Assembly (NCBI RefSeq): GCF_001632365.1
Contig: NW_024468550.1
Coordinates: forward strand, 288,888-352,887
From: Laetiporus sulphureus 93-53
Lineage: Eukaryota; Basidiomycota; Agaricomycetes; Polyporales; Laetiporaceae
Length of the DNA: 64,000 nucleotides
Reading direction: 5' to 3'
The notes under the pieces are model-generated. The model was not told where the DNA came from. It saw nothing but the letters and a program-made list of their open reading frames with translations, and searched no databases. The stretch's first letter is position 1, and every line of letters starts with the position of its first letter. Shown here piece after piece: positions 13,601 to 24,600 of the stretch. The position numbers and the translations under genes were made by a program.

Positions 13601-14625
13601 ATGAGCCGCCTGGACATCTGCACGGGCAGTGTCGCATGCATCGTTCCACCAGAGCTGGGAGGTCCGGTGAGCATGTGTGCGTCAGGGGAATACTTCGTGG
13701 CAGGCCACGGACATTGCTCGCAGCAGAGCCTGAGCGCCCACCTCGAGGTTGTCATTGGTGGTATAGGTGGCCGGTGGTGGGGACAGCGCCAGCTCGCAGG
13801 CAAGGCACGTGTTCCAGTCATCCCATTTGGACACATCGACTCGAAAGCCAAGGTCAACGTCTACGAGGTGAGCAACGTGAGAAAGAGTAGAGGTTAGTAG
13901 AGCGTGATCAGATTCAAAGGATGTGGGAGTAGCAGCGACCCTGTGAACGTGAAAGTGCGCACTGGAGGTCACGCAGACCAGATCGATGATGGTGCCCGAG
14001 AGCAGGTCACCATTCACCATGTGGGTGGGTTGATCGAGGTCATTAAGAATTTCGAGCGACTCGTGCTTTAGCCACCCAGCGAAAGCGGTGGAGGCAGTGG
14101 AAGCAGAGCAGGAGGCCCATCTGGTCCATGACCATAGGGGGTGGTGGAGATTAAAATCTCCGGTGACAAGGAGGTTCGCTCGTGGTGGGAAAGGGATATC
14201 ATAGAGAGTGGGCAGAACGCGGTGTTGGGCCCGCGAGCCTTCGTTATAGCAGTTGACCATGAAGAAATCATGGGTGGAATCAGAGCGTGAAACAAAATGA
14301 AGGATGACCACATTCGGGTCCGACACCAGGTCGGTACGCATGGATACGTGATAAGTGTTTAAGAGCATGCGCTGAACCAGGATGCTGGCTCGAGGTCATG
14401 GCAGCACAGAGGTGGAGGGGAAATGATAGGCGTCCAGGCCGTAGGGCCGGACATTGACGTGACCAAAAACAGTAGTGCCTGACTCAGAGCCATGGGGGGT
14501 ATCGATGCCGATTTGCCCCCACCATGGTTCTTGAAGAAATAGATATCGTAGGAAGTGGAAGAAACGAAGCCATGGATGCGCGGATTGGACCGGGCCACAT
14601 TCAAATGAGCAGTTGTGATATTCAT
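10693..14625 (-). pseudogene. LINE ORF2: endonuclease, reverse transcriptase, RNase H
   Basis: The start ATG at 14625 gives MNITTAHLNVARSN. A one-base deletion near 14540 shifts the frame, after which FLQEPWWG (endonuclease Glu), VTGDFNLHHPLW and SDHALL follow. The reverse transcriptase shows YLPKPGKADY, FGGRGQHSV, CMDVEGYYNNIRH (motif A), IPQGSPLSPVL (motif B) and GYVDDFALLI (catalytic YVDD, intact). The thumb has YLRWLGIWYDRRL. RNase H shows TDGSQ, YDAELFAM, CADNRAAL and WVPGHTGVLGNEVVDRLA. A CxC...HVMLRCPRH motif closes the protein. In-frame stops are TGA at 14396, 13682, 13550, 13055, 11638 and 11584, and TAG at 12725; a second frameshift sits near the C-run at about 12390. At 13055 the stop replaces the Arg of the conserved RPI motif of reverse transcriptases. 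All catalytic residues I can place are still present. Confidence 0.92.
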
Positions 14626-16331
14626 GATGAGGGGTTGGTGCGCGAGATGGGAATGCGGTAATCTTTCTGCGCAGGGCAGGTGGTGTCGGCGGCACTGTGA
14701 CCGTTGGTACCACAGACCACACAGAAATAGTGGTCAGACTCGCAAGGCTGGTCAGCCAGGTGAGCCTCATAATTGCAGACAAGGCATGCCTGCCGATGCA
14801 TATCGGACGTGTGGTCAGTCTTTCCACAGAAGTGGCACACAGGCGCTCGCTTCTTGCAGTGACTTTCGAGATGCATGAGGCGCCAGCAACGAGTGCACTG
14901 ACGGAAAATGGGACGATCTTTCAACTTCTTTACAGTGATGCGGGAGCCATAGAACCAAAGGAAAGCGGCAGCATCACCGTGGTTGTCACGTCCAAGGAGG
15001 TTACGCGCACAGTAGTCGCGATGGGCATCCTCAATGGAGACGATAATAGAGGACTTCCCGAGCTGCTCGCGATGTTCCTTAGGCACAACGAAACTGGGTA
15101 GACTGTTGAAATGAACAGATAAAAACATAGCATTACGGCGTAGTTCCGCCATGATTTCCTCCTCAGTGAGTAACAATCCTGTGTCAGGATGACGCAGCAG
15201 GCAGCTCGGGATGAACAGTTTCGTAACAGGAACGAGAGGGCAGAAGTCCTGCAGCGTGGATGCATGCTCACACGGGTCTGGCGCCAGAGAGGCAGCACGC
15301 AGGACGACTCCCAACATGTGTCATATGGGCCGGAGACACTCACGTATGAGCGAGTCGGGGGAGTCGTGCGAGAAAACCACTTGGACCTTGGTTGGTCCAG
15401 TGAAGCGGAGACCGAGAAAACGTACCTTGGCCCATGCGGGGGTCTCGTGCAGGCGTGTATGGACCTTAGCATACCATTGGGGCATGGTACCCCCTGCCTC
15501 AATGGCGGCATGCTGCTCGGGGGTAATGAGAAGGACGTAGCACTTCTCGTGGTTCTGGGCAGCCACCTGTGCCATGGTTGGGGCATTCGGGGCCTGCGTC
15601 TCAGGCTGCATCATAGGCTGCACTGCAGGGGCAGCAGCACTGGAGTTGGCGGTGGGGGCACGTTGACGACCAGTACGGACTGGCAGTTGGAGTCGCGGTC
15701 CCTCGGGGGCCTGAGGAGGGTGTGGCAGCGGACGCCCGCATACTAGCTGGGCCTCGATAGCCGACAGCCACGTGTTGATGGCTGATGTGGCCATGCGAAC
15801 GCCGTCCTCAACAGCCTTAGTCAGGGCAGCCTGCATGTTGATGCCGACAGGGAGGGCGCCTTCCGTGCGCGGGCAGGTGCGCGGAGCCTCGTCCATGAGT
15901 GCGTTGTCGTCGAGAAGGATGGCTGTGCTGGCGAGCTGTTGATGGAAGAGAGCCTGGTAGAGGTGCATGATCCGGGTACCAGCCTCGGTGTCGATGATGA
16001 GGGAGTTGCGCATGAGAGCATTGTGAAAGTCGCGAAGGTAGGTAGAGAGCGTGACAGTGCAGTTCTCGAACTCGTCGGAGTATGCCCCGGCCTCGTAGGG
16101 GCCATCGATAACATGCTGCACGCCGACAGCAAGGTCGCTCAGATTGTTGCGCAGAGACCTAATGGTGTCACGCATTTTATTGTGAACTGGTGGGGGCAGG
16201 GGCATCGGCGCTGGGGCCGACGTCGTCACGCTCGCTGGCGATGGAGACCCTCCCGGAGGAGTTCGCTCTACACCTATGCCCTCCATGGTCGATTCGCTGG
16301 CAGTCACCTGTTGGGTGCTTATAGCGGACAT
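14622..16331 (-). pseudogene. LINE ORF1 (Gag-like, zinc knuckles), one internal stop
   Basis: The frame most likely starts at the ATG at 16331 (protein begins MSAISTQQV), because the ATG further upstream at 16418 lies in flanking DNA outside the element. The frame runs to 14622, about 569 codons, interrupted only by TGA at 15321-15323. The C-terminal third holds a run of CCHC-type knuckles: CTRCWRLMHLESHC, CHFCGKTDH, CLVCNYEAH and CVVCGTNGHSAADTTC. These bind nucleic acid in LINE ORF1 proteins. Without the TGA this would be one intact protein. The end overlaps the ORF2 start as ATGA (ATG 14625-14623, TGA 14624-14622), a typical arrangement for coupled termination and reinitiation. Confidence 0.88.
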
Positions 16332-16367
16332 GGTGGTACGGGAAAAAGAAGGATGACTCTGTGTTTT

Positions 16368-18117
16368 ACCCTCACTGAGTACCCTCAGTCTGGCAGCATG
16401 AATGCCTGAGGGCAGCAAATGTGGTGAGGGCAGAGGGCAGTGTCAGTGATGAGACATGAGCAAAAAGTCCGGAGCCCGATCTGAGCAAATATGGTAGATA
16501 ATAATGCCTTTCCATTGCATGAGAATATATTTTCAGACCTTTGCCCATGTCATCTGCTGGTCATTGGTCTGATTATCACCAGCCAGTTAACCATTGATCT
16601 GACACTCAATTGACTTAATCTGACAGGTATGCACAGATAAGGCCAGATATAATGACAGTGAGTCAAGCAGGCTAAAAGAATGCCATAAATTGCGTGTACA
16701 TAATTTTTTGTATGATGGTTGTGCTGGTCCAGACATATTTTACAGCTATGTAGTATGTATGTGAGGTGAATGTCAAGCCATAAATTCAGTTAAAATTCAC
16801 AGAGCTCAGCATTCAGAGCTCAAGCACTCATGAACCAATATGATGAGCACCATTTTATTCATTTGCAATGTGGATGTCAGGCCTGGTAGGTATACAGTAT
16901 GCACATAAAACTTTTGAAAATCTAGTGAGGCAAATTTGATACAGACATGCATGCCACAGACACATCTTGCTTGATCAAGCACCAAGACAAACCTTAATGT
17001 ATGTGGCCTTATAACACGGCATGCATCAACCTCTCCCTCCCCCTGAGTTTTTGCTCTTCTTCAGCAATACTGCTGCTCACAGCCACTCTCCTCACTGTGT
17101 GATGTGTAACTTATCTACAGAGCCATCAACAAGCCCCTGGTGCAGTGCTATGTCACCCACCCTCCCAGTGATCACTACTTCACTACTTGTCCATGATTCT
17201 CATGTTTCACATGCATATATACACTTATGATATGCATACATTCAATTTTTATGCCATTCCACTCATATTGATGTTAGTTTAACTCCAGAGTTGCATATAT
17301 GCACTTGTATGCCATAGCTTTTCGAGTACAGAGCCACTGAAGAAAACCTCAACCTGCTTCCCTCTCCAAGAAGGAACAGAAGCCATCCACATCACTTATG
17401 CATGAAGGCAAGCAGGTGAGTACGATAGCTGTGCTTGCTCTGAGTATTTTTCAGTCAAAGCAGTTCTCGACACTGAGCATCACTACACCTCGCACCCACC
17501 ACCACTTAAGGTCATTGTCTGCACAAGCTTCACAGCAGTCAGCAAGGGCTTGCTCTGATCTTGTCTGTTTGATAGGTGCCTGCATCACTGAAGGTTACTA
17601 TGAGAATTCACATGCCGGGTTTCATTGATTCATGCTCATGCATGCTGATTTCATTGCCATGGCCAAGGCAGGTCTTTTTGATCCAGTGAGTCGCATATAC
17701 TGGGCCCTTGTTTAATTATTCATAGATTCTGTCCATCACCACCTTTTAGCAAGCTGCTAACTTCCTGCCAGGCTTCTCACAGCTGCACTCAGCCTCTTCA
17801 CCCAGAATCTGTTCTTGGATGCTACATATAGATATGTCGGCCCCTTCGGCAGTGTGGAGCTTGCTCCATCCTGGGAGACAGGTGAGCAGCATGGAAGTAC
17901 TCATATTTGGTGCATCTGAATCTGCAGAACAGTTTGGTGTGCTCATCAGACCATGGCTTTCTGTCATCTAACCTAATGTGGGCTTGCATCCCCTTCATGG
18001 TCCTTTAGTTCACATGACTTGCCAGTTTTACCCTGATTGTAGCCACCACCTTTCCACACATTGTGCCCCTTTTTCTCTCTTCCAGCACAATGCACCTCCT
18101 CACCTGACACCTCCTGC
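16368..18117. other. Gene-free interval between LINE and LTR element
   Basis: The interval contains moderately AT-rich DNA with only small open frames (92 aa or shorter) and no recognisable motifs. A CTTCCAG-like 3' splice motif at about 18078-18084 precedes the LTR insertion site, but I could not assemble a convincing exon around it. Confidence 0.5.
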
Positions 18118-18122
18118 CATCC

Positions 18123-18796
18123 TGTCAAAGCACTGCTGGACAAGAGATCAAAAAGACTAAAAAGGAACAGTCACGTGAAATGTGCTGCCCTGATCCCCCT
18201 GATCCCTAAAGTGGCTTGAGAGCCTAACACTTACTAGCTGGGTAGCAAGTGTATGGAAGGGTGAAAGATATATGATGGAGCTGGTAGGCTCAGTGGATGC
18301 TACAGTGGTAGACGAGGAGAAACAATCTGAGGTTTCATCCTCTACATGTGGGTTTTATATACGTGTACAGATGCTGACTACTACGATACATGCTATTGGC
18401 TATCTATGTACCTAAGCAACCAAACTATACACTAAACAATAAGTGGGAAGATCTATCTGTAAGTAGAACAATAGGTGAGAAGATCATTCTTTATCTGTAA
18501 CAATGGTGAGACGATCCATCCTATCGTGGTAATGGCTATACCTTGAGCTGATTGTCTAAATGATCCTAAACAATAGTCCTTGTTCCCTTTGTTCCCAAAT
18601 GGGTGCCACTATTGTATCCTGGAATAGACAGGTCCGACCGTATCATTCGTGAGCCTGGACCATAACATGTGATGTGAACTATCACCTGATCTCTACATGT
18701 CACATCTGTGGCTGAGTGGCATGAGATATTGATGAAACACGTGATCTGTGGTGTGAGAAAAGTCATGTGTGGACTTTGTGGCAAAAATCTGTGACA
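18123..18796 (-). repeat. 3' LTR of the chromovirus
   Basis: TGTCA...TGACA termini; 674 bp. It matches the LTR at 25505-26182 with scattered, mostly transition differences and a 4-bp indel (GTAT absent here). The element is on the minus strand, so this is the 3' copy. CATCC precedes it. Confidence 0.95.
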
Positions 18797-18810
18797 CTAC
18801 CCCCCCTCTC
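18797..18810 (-). promoter_or_regulatory. Polypurine tract of the chromovirus
   Basis: On the minus strand GAGAGGGGGGGTAG sits directly against the 3' LTR. This is the expected primer site for plus-strand DNA synthesis. The dUTPase-like frame stops only about 6 bp upstream of it. Confidence 0.85.
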
Positions 18811-18815
18811 AAGGC

Positions 18816-19834
18816 TCATTGTCCCGAGGAGCCAAAATCTTTATTTCCTCTTCTCATTGCTAGCAACGGTTGATAGCTTCTGGAGGGGAGTCCCTCAGCA
18901 TAATATTCAAAGATTATTGAGCTATCCTGTCTCCTGGCTTAACCGAGAATACAAAATCTGTTGTGTTGATCAGTACGACCTTGAGTTCTCCAGTGTAATC
19001 TGGATCAATGACTCCTGCACCCACATCAATTCCTCGAGCAGCTAGTCCACTTCGTGGAGCGATTCGTGTGTAGGTGTGTTCCAGAGGGTCAATAGTGACT
19101 CCTGTTTCTACCACAGATCGACAATGTGGGGAAATTTCATGCATCTCTGCTGCAACAATATCCCATCTGGCTGCTTCATTTGAGGACTTTTTCAGTAATT
19201 TGGTGAGGTCAGTCATTTTATGATATAGGAAGAACTCATCCGGGTGGTCGGACGTATTGATTCTGTGTGTGGATATCAGTGCAACTTTGTATGAGAATAA
19301 TTCAAAGTGTTTTCCACCAAATGTAACAACCCTGATTGGTGCTTTGGCTGCATCTGGGTGTTGTTGGTGGAATTCTTGAAGAAGTTCATCGGCATGTGTG
19401 AGATTCATTTGGGGTTCCCATGTATCGTCGGAATGGTCATAGCCTTTCCATTTGATGAGGTATTGAACCCTTCCCCTCACGACCTTAAAGTCTAGTATTT
19501 CTTCAACTTTGAATTCTGGTTCTCCTGCAATTTCTATAGCTGGGGGCTTTGGGGATTTGCAGTTTGCGACTGTGTCTTGATGGTACATGATCAGCTTGCT
19601 AGCATGGAAGACCAGATGGATCTTCATTTGCTTGGGCAACTCAAGTCTAAATGTGACTGAACCTAGCTTCTGAAGTACTTTGTAAGGTTCAAAGTTTTGT
19701 GTGCCTAGCTTCACGGATTTGACTTTTACTCTGAGATCTTTCCCTTTGAGTAGTACTAGGTCTCCGACTTTGAATGGGACTTCTCCCTTTTTCTCGTCGA
19801 AGTACCATTTCATCCATGAAGCTGAAACTTCCAA
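18816..19834 (-). pseudogene. Chromovirus Pol C-terminus: chromodomain followed by a dUTPase-like domain
   Basis: The frame of 306 codons begins with the integrase C-terminal GPY/F-like region ([15 protein letters not shown]). Residues about 107-158 form a chromodomain ([20 protein letters not shown], then [10 protein letters not shown]). Residues about 219-306 resemble trimeric dUTPases: motif 1-like [10 protein letters not shown], then [36 protein letters not shown] and KPGDRIAQ. A single-base deletion after GDRIAQ creates a stop. Beyond it the next frame continues with IFEYYAEGL and ends in KDFGSSGQ, matching dUTPase motif 5, with its stop at 18816-18818 just before the polypurine tract. 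A dUTPase would lower dUTP during reverse transcription. All five motifs are traceable, motif 1 being the weakest. Confidence 0.85.
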
Positions 19835-19936
19835 TGCTGCCTTTGCCTGTTCTTGTGCCTCCCATCAGTGGGTGAATAAGTGTTTCAATGAAGGATGACA
19901 TATTGATTCATGTACGTCTGGTGCCATTTCTGGATG

Positions 19937-20670
19937 TCAGCCATATTCGACAAAGAATGGGGAAAGTGCGGTGAACTCATGGGTCTGGTTGTTGTATGAA
20001 AATTCTGTCGTTGGCAGATAGTAGACCCAATCATTTTGTCTGTGGTTGCAGTACATGCAAAGGTACTGTTTCAACACCTGGTTAACCCTTTCCATCTGAC
20101 TGTCTGTTTGAGGGTGGTATGCTGTAGACATCGTAGACTTTATACTGAACTTCTGACAAAACTCCTGGAATAGTTTACTTGCAAATTGAGTACCTCTGTT
20201 TGAGATAATCTGGTGTGGTAATCTGTGGAGTTTGAAGACTTCATTATAGAATACATAAGTGACTTGTGATGAGGTGACTGTGTCATCTGTTGCATAGAAG
20301 TGCGCTTGCTTTGTGAGTCTGTCTACGACGACAAGTATTGCTGTCTTCTTTTCTCTCTTAAAGTCCATGACTGGAGGAAGTTGTGTGATGAGGTTGACCA
20401 TGATGATCTCCCATGGTCCTTCTGGTACTTCATTGGGTTGTAGTAGTCCATATGGTTTTTTCCTTGAGTACTTGTCACAACCTTGTACATATTGTTTAAC
20501 CATTCCTGGCCACCAATAATTCTGAGTGATGAGCTCCAATGTCTTAAACCTGCCTGGGTGTCTGGCTGGTAAAGTGTCATGGTGGAGCTTTATTAGGTCA
20601 AGACGTAGCTGTTGATATTTGGGGACATAAACATTTTCGTGATGGAGCAGCAGTCTGTGCTCAAAGTTTC
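19937..20670 (-). pseudogene. Chromovirus integrase core, catalytic Asp residues mutated
   Basis: The zinc-binding region retains YWWPGMVKQYVQGC, but the second Cys of its CxxC pair is Tyr (CDKYS). The core shows IMVNLITQLPP where DLITQLPP is usual, IISNRGTQFASKLFQEF where SDRGTQF is usual, then STAYHPQTDSQMERVNQ, which keeps the catalytic Glu, and FSYNN. Two of the three DDE acidic residues are thus Asn, and one Cys is Tyr. All three are single G-to-A changes on the coding strand. Confidence 0.9.
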
Positions 20671-20929
20671 ATTCTGCGAGGTTTTTCCCAAATTCACACT
20701 GTCCTGTAGTCAAAAGCGCACAATAATCCTTGATCATCATGTCATCTGTGAGTGCCTTCTTGATTCTTTCCAGTAGTTGAGCATCATCAACTTCAGATGT
20801 GTGAGCAGGTCGAATCACATTGATAGCGAAAAATTCAGATTTTAACAGCATTTGGTTCGAATTGTCGCTGTCTACCCCCCTCTCATGGTCTGGTCTCCTG
20901 GACAAAGGATCAGCACATAACATTGTCTT

Positions 20930-22385
20930 TTCAGGTCAGTGACTAAGTATAAAAATTGAAACGTGTGAGGAACAATGACCAATGTGCTTGATGCCAGGAT
21001 AACTTCTGTGCCTGGCGGAAGTATGTAAGGTTGAGATGGTCTGACCAAATACCAATGGGTTCCGGGTGTCCTTTTAGATAGTGCCGATACTCCTCAAGTG
21101 CCCGAATAATTGCAAGCATCTCTTTGTCATAAATCTCGTAGTTTCTCTCATGTTCGTTGAGTGACTTTGAGTAGTATGCGACTGGATGCCATAGCTTGTC
21201 TTCTCCCAGTTGTTCGAGTACTGCATTAGTTGCGTAGTCTGAAGAATCAGTCTCCAGATGGTATGGTGCAGTGTCGTTGGGGAGCTATAGGATTGGGGCT
21301 GAGGTGAATGCCATTTTGAGTGCACTGAAGGCTTGGTCTTGCTCTTCCTTCCATTGCCAGGGCACGTCCTTACAGGTGAGAAGCATTAAAGGTCTTGTGA
21401 GTTTCGCAAAGTCCTTTATAAATCACCTGTAGAAATTCGTGAATCCTAAAAAGGCCTGTACTTGTTTGACCTTAGTAGGTGCTGGCCAGCCAAGGATGCC
21501 TTCGACTTTAGCAGGGTCTATCTGTACTGAGTTCTTGCTGATAATCATGCTAAGATATTCAATTGAGGACTGTTCAAAGAAGCATTTCTCCGATTTGGCA
21601 TATAAGTCATTGTCCCAGAGGTGCTCTAGTACTGCTTTTACTAGTTGTCGGTGTTCTTGGAGACCATCCGTAAAAATGATGATGTTGTCTAAGTAGACTA
21701 CCACCTTTCCAGTGCGAATTAAGTCTTCGAGGACTGTATTCATCATAGTTTGAAAGGTGCTAGGAGCGTTGCAGAAACCGAAGTATATTACGATTGGTTT
21801 AAAGAGGCCACGATGCATGATGAAGGTGGCTTTTTCTTCGTCTCCCTCCCTAATCCTTATGTTGTTGAAACCCCATCTCAAGTCAAGCTTTGTAAATATA
21901 CTAGCGTGTGAGAGCCTGTCAATGAGGTCCGAAATGCATGGGATTGGGAACTTGTTTTTCTTTGTTACTGCGTTGAGGTTTCTGTAGTCTTGTACTAGCC
22001 TCAGTGATCTGTCTTTCTTTTTGACGGGTGCTGCTGTTGGATGCCTTGATCCCTTAATGTATCCTTTGGCTAACTCTTGGTCTATCTATGTGTCAAGCAA
22101 ATTCCTTTTCTGTAGGTTCATAGAATATAGCTTTGCCGGGCATGATAACGATGCCTCTGGAACAAGTTCAATTGGATGATCGCAGGGCTTTCTTGTGGGC
22201 ATTCGTTCTGACTGCTTCTTAGAGAACACATTGCCATACTCATGGAAGTGTTTGGGGACATAGGCTGACCAGTAGTCTTTGTCCTGTTCTTCATTTTGCA
22301 GTGTTCTATCCTGAACCCTCTTGGTGTCAAGACCCATAATGAGCGATGCTATAGCTTGTGCATCAGGGTCTTCTGATAATGACAC
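20930..22385 (-). pseudogene. Chromovirus reverse transcriptase and RNase H
   Basis: The RT N-terminal part at 22086-22385 has VPKHFHEYGNVFSKKQSERM and a CDHPIELVPEA motif. The fingers/palm part at 21423-21881 has FGFCNAPSTFQ and VVVYLDNIIIF: the catalytic YLDD is changed to YLDN (codons GAC AAC at a former CpG). ILGWPAPTKVKQVQAFLGF follows. RNase H follows in a disrupted frame with LETDSSDYATNAVLEQ, AYYSKSLNEHERNYEIYDKE and WSDHLNLTYF. Several stops and frameshifts separate the pieces. Loss of the second catalytic Asp alone would abolish polymerase activity. Confidence 0.88.
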
Positions 22386-22504
22386 CTATTTAATGAAGCT
22401 ATCCATGTTGTTCCAATTGTCACCTAACTCCTGAAAACTGATGAACTCCATTAAGTCTTCGATGTGGGGGATGTTCATGTCTTCCAGGTCCTCCTCCTGG
22501 ACTG

Positions 22505-22951
22505 CTACCTGTGAGGGTGTGCATCTGTGTGGGCATCGGGTGAATTCAACTGTGAGTTTTCCCAATCTACTTCAGGATTGTGCTCCTTGAGAAAACTCAT
22601 GCCTAGTATAATGTCTTTGTGGCCTATATCGGTAACCAGAAGACTTTGTCTGCTTGTGTGGTTTCTGACAGTTATACTGAGAAGAACCCTTTTTTTAATA
22701 GTTTCACCCTTGTTGTGAGATGCATCTGCATTATAAACCCTGATCTCCTCCTCTAGTGAGATCGTAGCAAGATTCAACCGATTAACCAGCCATGGGTTGA
22801 TGTAACAAGAATATGCTCCTGAATCGAGGAGCGCCTCAGTCTGGACTTCCCTTACTCCCTGTTTGAGGTGAACAGGTAAATTGATGGCATGTTTTGATGA
22901 ACCAGTTGATGCAATATAGAGAAAACTCGATACTGGTACATGTGAGAGCAA
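22505..22951 (-). pseudogene. Chromovirus aspartic protease
   Basis: The 148-aa frame contains EALLDSGAYSCYI, with the DSGA active-site motif of retropepsins, and later DIILGMSFL, the conserved ILG strand followed by the usual hydrophobic run. It is in a different frame from Gag, so Gag-Pol would have needed a frameshift, or a later indel shifted it. It is continuous with neither Gag nor RT in its present state. Confidence 0.85.
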
Positions 22952-22992
22952 GTAGGTACTGTTACAATGCCTATGAGAACTCTGACCAGACC

Positions 22993-24600
22993 TCAGAGAA
23001 CCCGCTGAAGAAAATCCTCATCATTTTCCACCTCCGTGATCCTAGCTGCTTCAACAGTTGATTCTGGTTCTGCCTCTTTACCCTTTGTGTCGTAGCTGGC
23101 AATGAAAGCTTGGACTGCTTCTTCTCTCACTTTGCCATTGTCGGAACTGCTTGATGCTGCTGGTGTTGATATAGCCCTTGTTGCTTGGCCCCGCTTTGGC
23201 ATTTCGAATTTGCCTTTGTACTTGGGGTCTGAGCAGCACTGCTTGAATATGAAGGGGTGTTTCCTGCAACATACACAAAGCTTCTTTTTCAGCCATCCTT
23301 TCTGTTCCTTGGTAAGTTGGGACACTCGGTCCACAATCATGGCATTGGGGTCCTTTGGGGCTCATGGTGTTGATGACATTGCCATTGTTCCACGTTATCC
23401 TGCCTTGTCAGCTCTGAACTTGGACTCAAGTTGGAGGCATAGGTCGAGATACTCCAGCCATGTGGTCAGGTTGGTGATACCTAGGCTGCCTTGTGTCACC
23501 ATTGCTTGATGCACGTCCTTGTCATGGTGTTCAGCAATGTAGCCAATGAGTGCAGTGTGCCCTAAGTTGGTCTTAGTGGCCCATTGGTGGAACTTCTCTG
23601 TGGAGACCATCGTGGGGTAGGTCTTTGTGCAGATCTCCTTCAAGTGCTGTTGCGTGTCCTTGTCCGGGTCGAGGGTCCTGTAGTTTACTTTGAGAATGTT
23701 GATGAAGTCTTCCAAAGTGCTGAGTGATTGCCGTGCTGCTGCCTTGGTTGCGTATTCTGATATGTAGGTGAATGTGCCACCTTCCAAGTGCAGTAGTGCC
23801 ATGGTAATCTTTCGCTCATCATCGTTGATCTCATTCCACCGCATCCAGATGCCAAGTTGTTGGAGCCAGTCCTCCAGACTTCCTTTGCCCAAGTAGTGTG
23901 GAGGCTCAGCTATCTTGATGTGCAGTTTGTGTGATTGGACCATGCCAGAGGTGTGATCTTGCACCATTGAGATGCCGCTTGCTTTGAGTGAAGCTACCTC
24001 ATGCTGTAACTTGATGTTTTCAGCTTTTATCTTTATCATCTCTTTCTCTATGTCTATCATAGCCCCCTGGGTTCCTGTGACTTCATCGTTGAGTATGACC
24101 ATGTGTGTGTCTTGAGCCTTAATTCTGTCTGAGAGTTTCTCATTCTCGGACTTGAGTACTGCCTCTTTGAGTCATCACTCAGTTTGAGCAAATGCGATGG
24201 AGGCCTCAAGAATTCTCTTGTGCTTGTACAATTTGTCACCGAGTACATTGTATATTTTCTTGAGCTCGTTGTCGACCATTGACTTCATGACGATGATCAC
24301 CCATTTGTGAATGTTATCAGGTATTTCGCCAGGTGCAAACTGTCTGATGGCATCTTCAAGATGTCTATATTCATGTCTGTCATATGACCATGTGGGAGGT
24401 ATGTATGCAGGGAGGAGTGATGGGGTCAGGGATGATGGTCCTCTGAGTTGTGATGCAGAGTCTTCTGGGGTAAGCTCTGGTGATGCCTGTCTGGAAGCAC
24501 GAGGTGTGCTTCCATCGTGTGCTGTCTCAATGTTTGGTCGGAGTACGTCCACCATTCTCTGTGCAAATGTGGACATGTGTGCGTGACCAGTCTCTGACAT
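22993..24600 (-). pseudogene. Chromovirus Gag, interrupted by stops
   Basis: One frame runs from MSETGHAHM (24600) to 22993 and is broken by tandem TGA TGA at 24172-24177, TAA at 23395-23397 and TGA near 23362. The middle region is a predicted coiled coil rich in Lys/Glu/Leu heptads (around 24000-24180). It is followed by a capsid-like segment with KIAEPPHYLGKGSLEDWLQQ and a LLHLEGGTFTYI motif of the Retrotrans_gag type. The C-terminal part has CVCCRKHPFIFKQCC, a possible altered zinc knuckle. The tandem stops sit where Arg-Arg (CGA CGA) would keep the coiled coil running, which fits transitions rather than random decay. Confidence 0.85.

Larger units (their letters stand above)
10536..16355 (-). 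mobile_element. Full-length LINE (non-LTR retrotransposon, Tad/I-like) with RNase H, decayed
   Basis: The element reads right to left: a 5' UTR of only about 24 nt, ORF1 with zinc knuckles, ORF2 with an apurinic-type endonuclease, reverse transcriptase, RNase H and a C-terminal Cys/His motif, then a poly(A) tail seen as 18 T at 10536-10553. The 12-bp sequence ACTCTGTGTTTT occurs at 10528-10539 and again at 16356-16367, as expected of a target-site duplication that merges with the tail, so both ends are defined and the copy is full length (about 5.8 kb). Its GC content is much higher than the AT-rich flanks. At least seven in-frame TGA, one TAG and two frameshifts break the frames, so it should be non-autonomous now. 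The domain order fits the Tad/I group of LINEs; the exact clade needs a tree. Confidence 0.93.

Noticed and set aside
15189..15746. 185-codon plus-strand frame antisense to the LINE ORF1
   Set aside because: It is a shadow of the GC-rich LINE coding strand; the minus strand carries the zinc knuckles and defined element ends.
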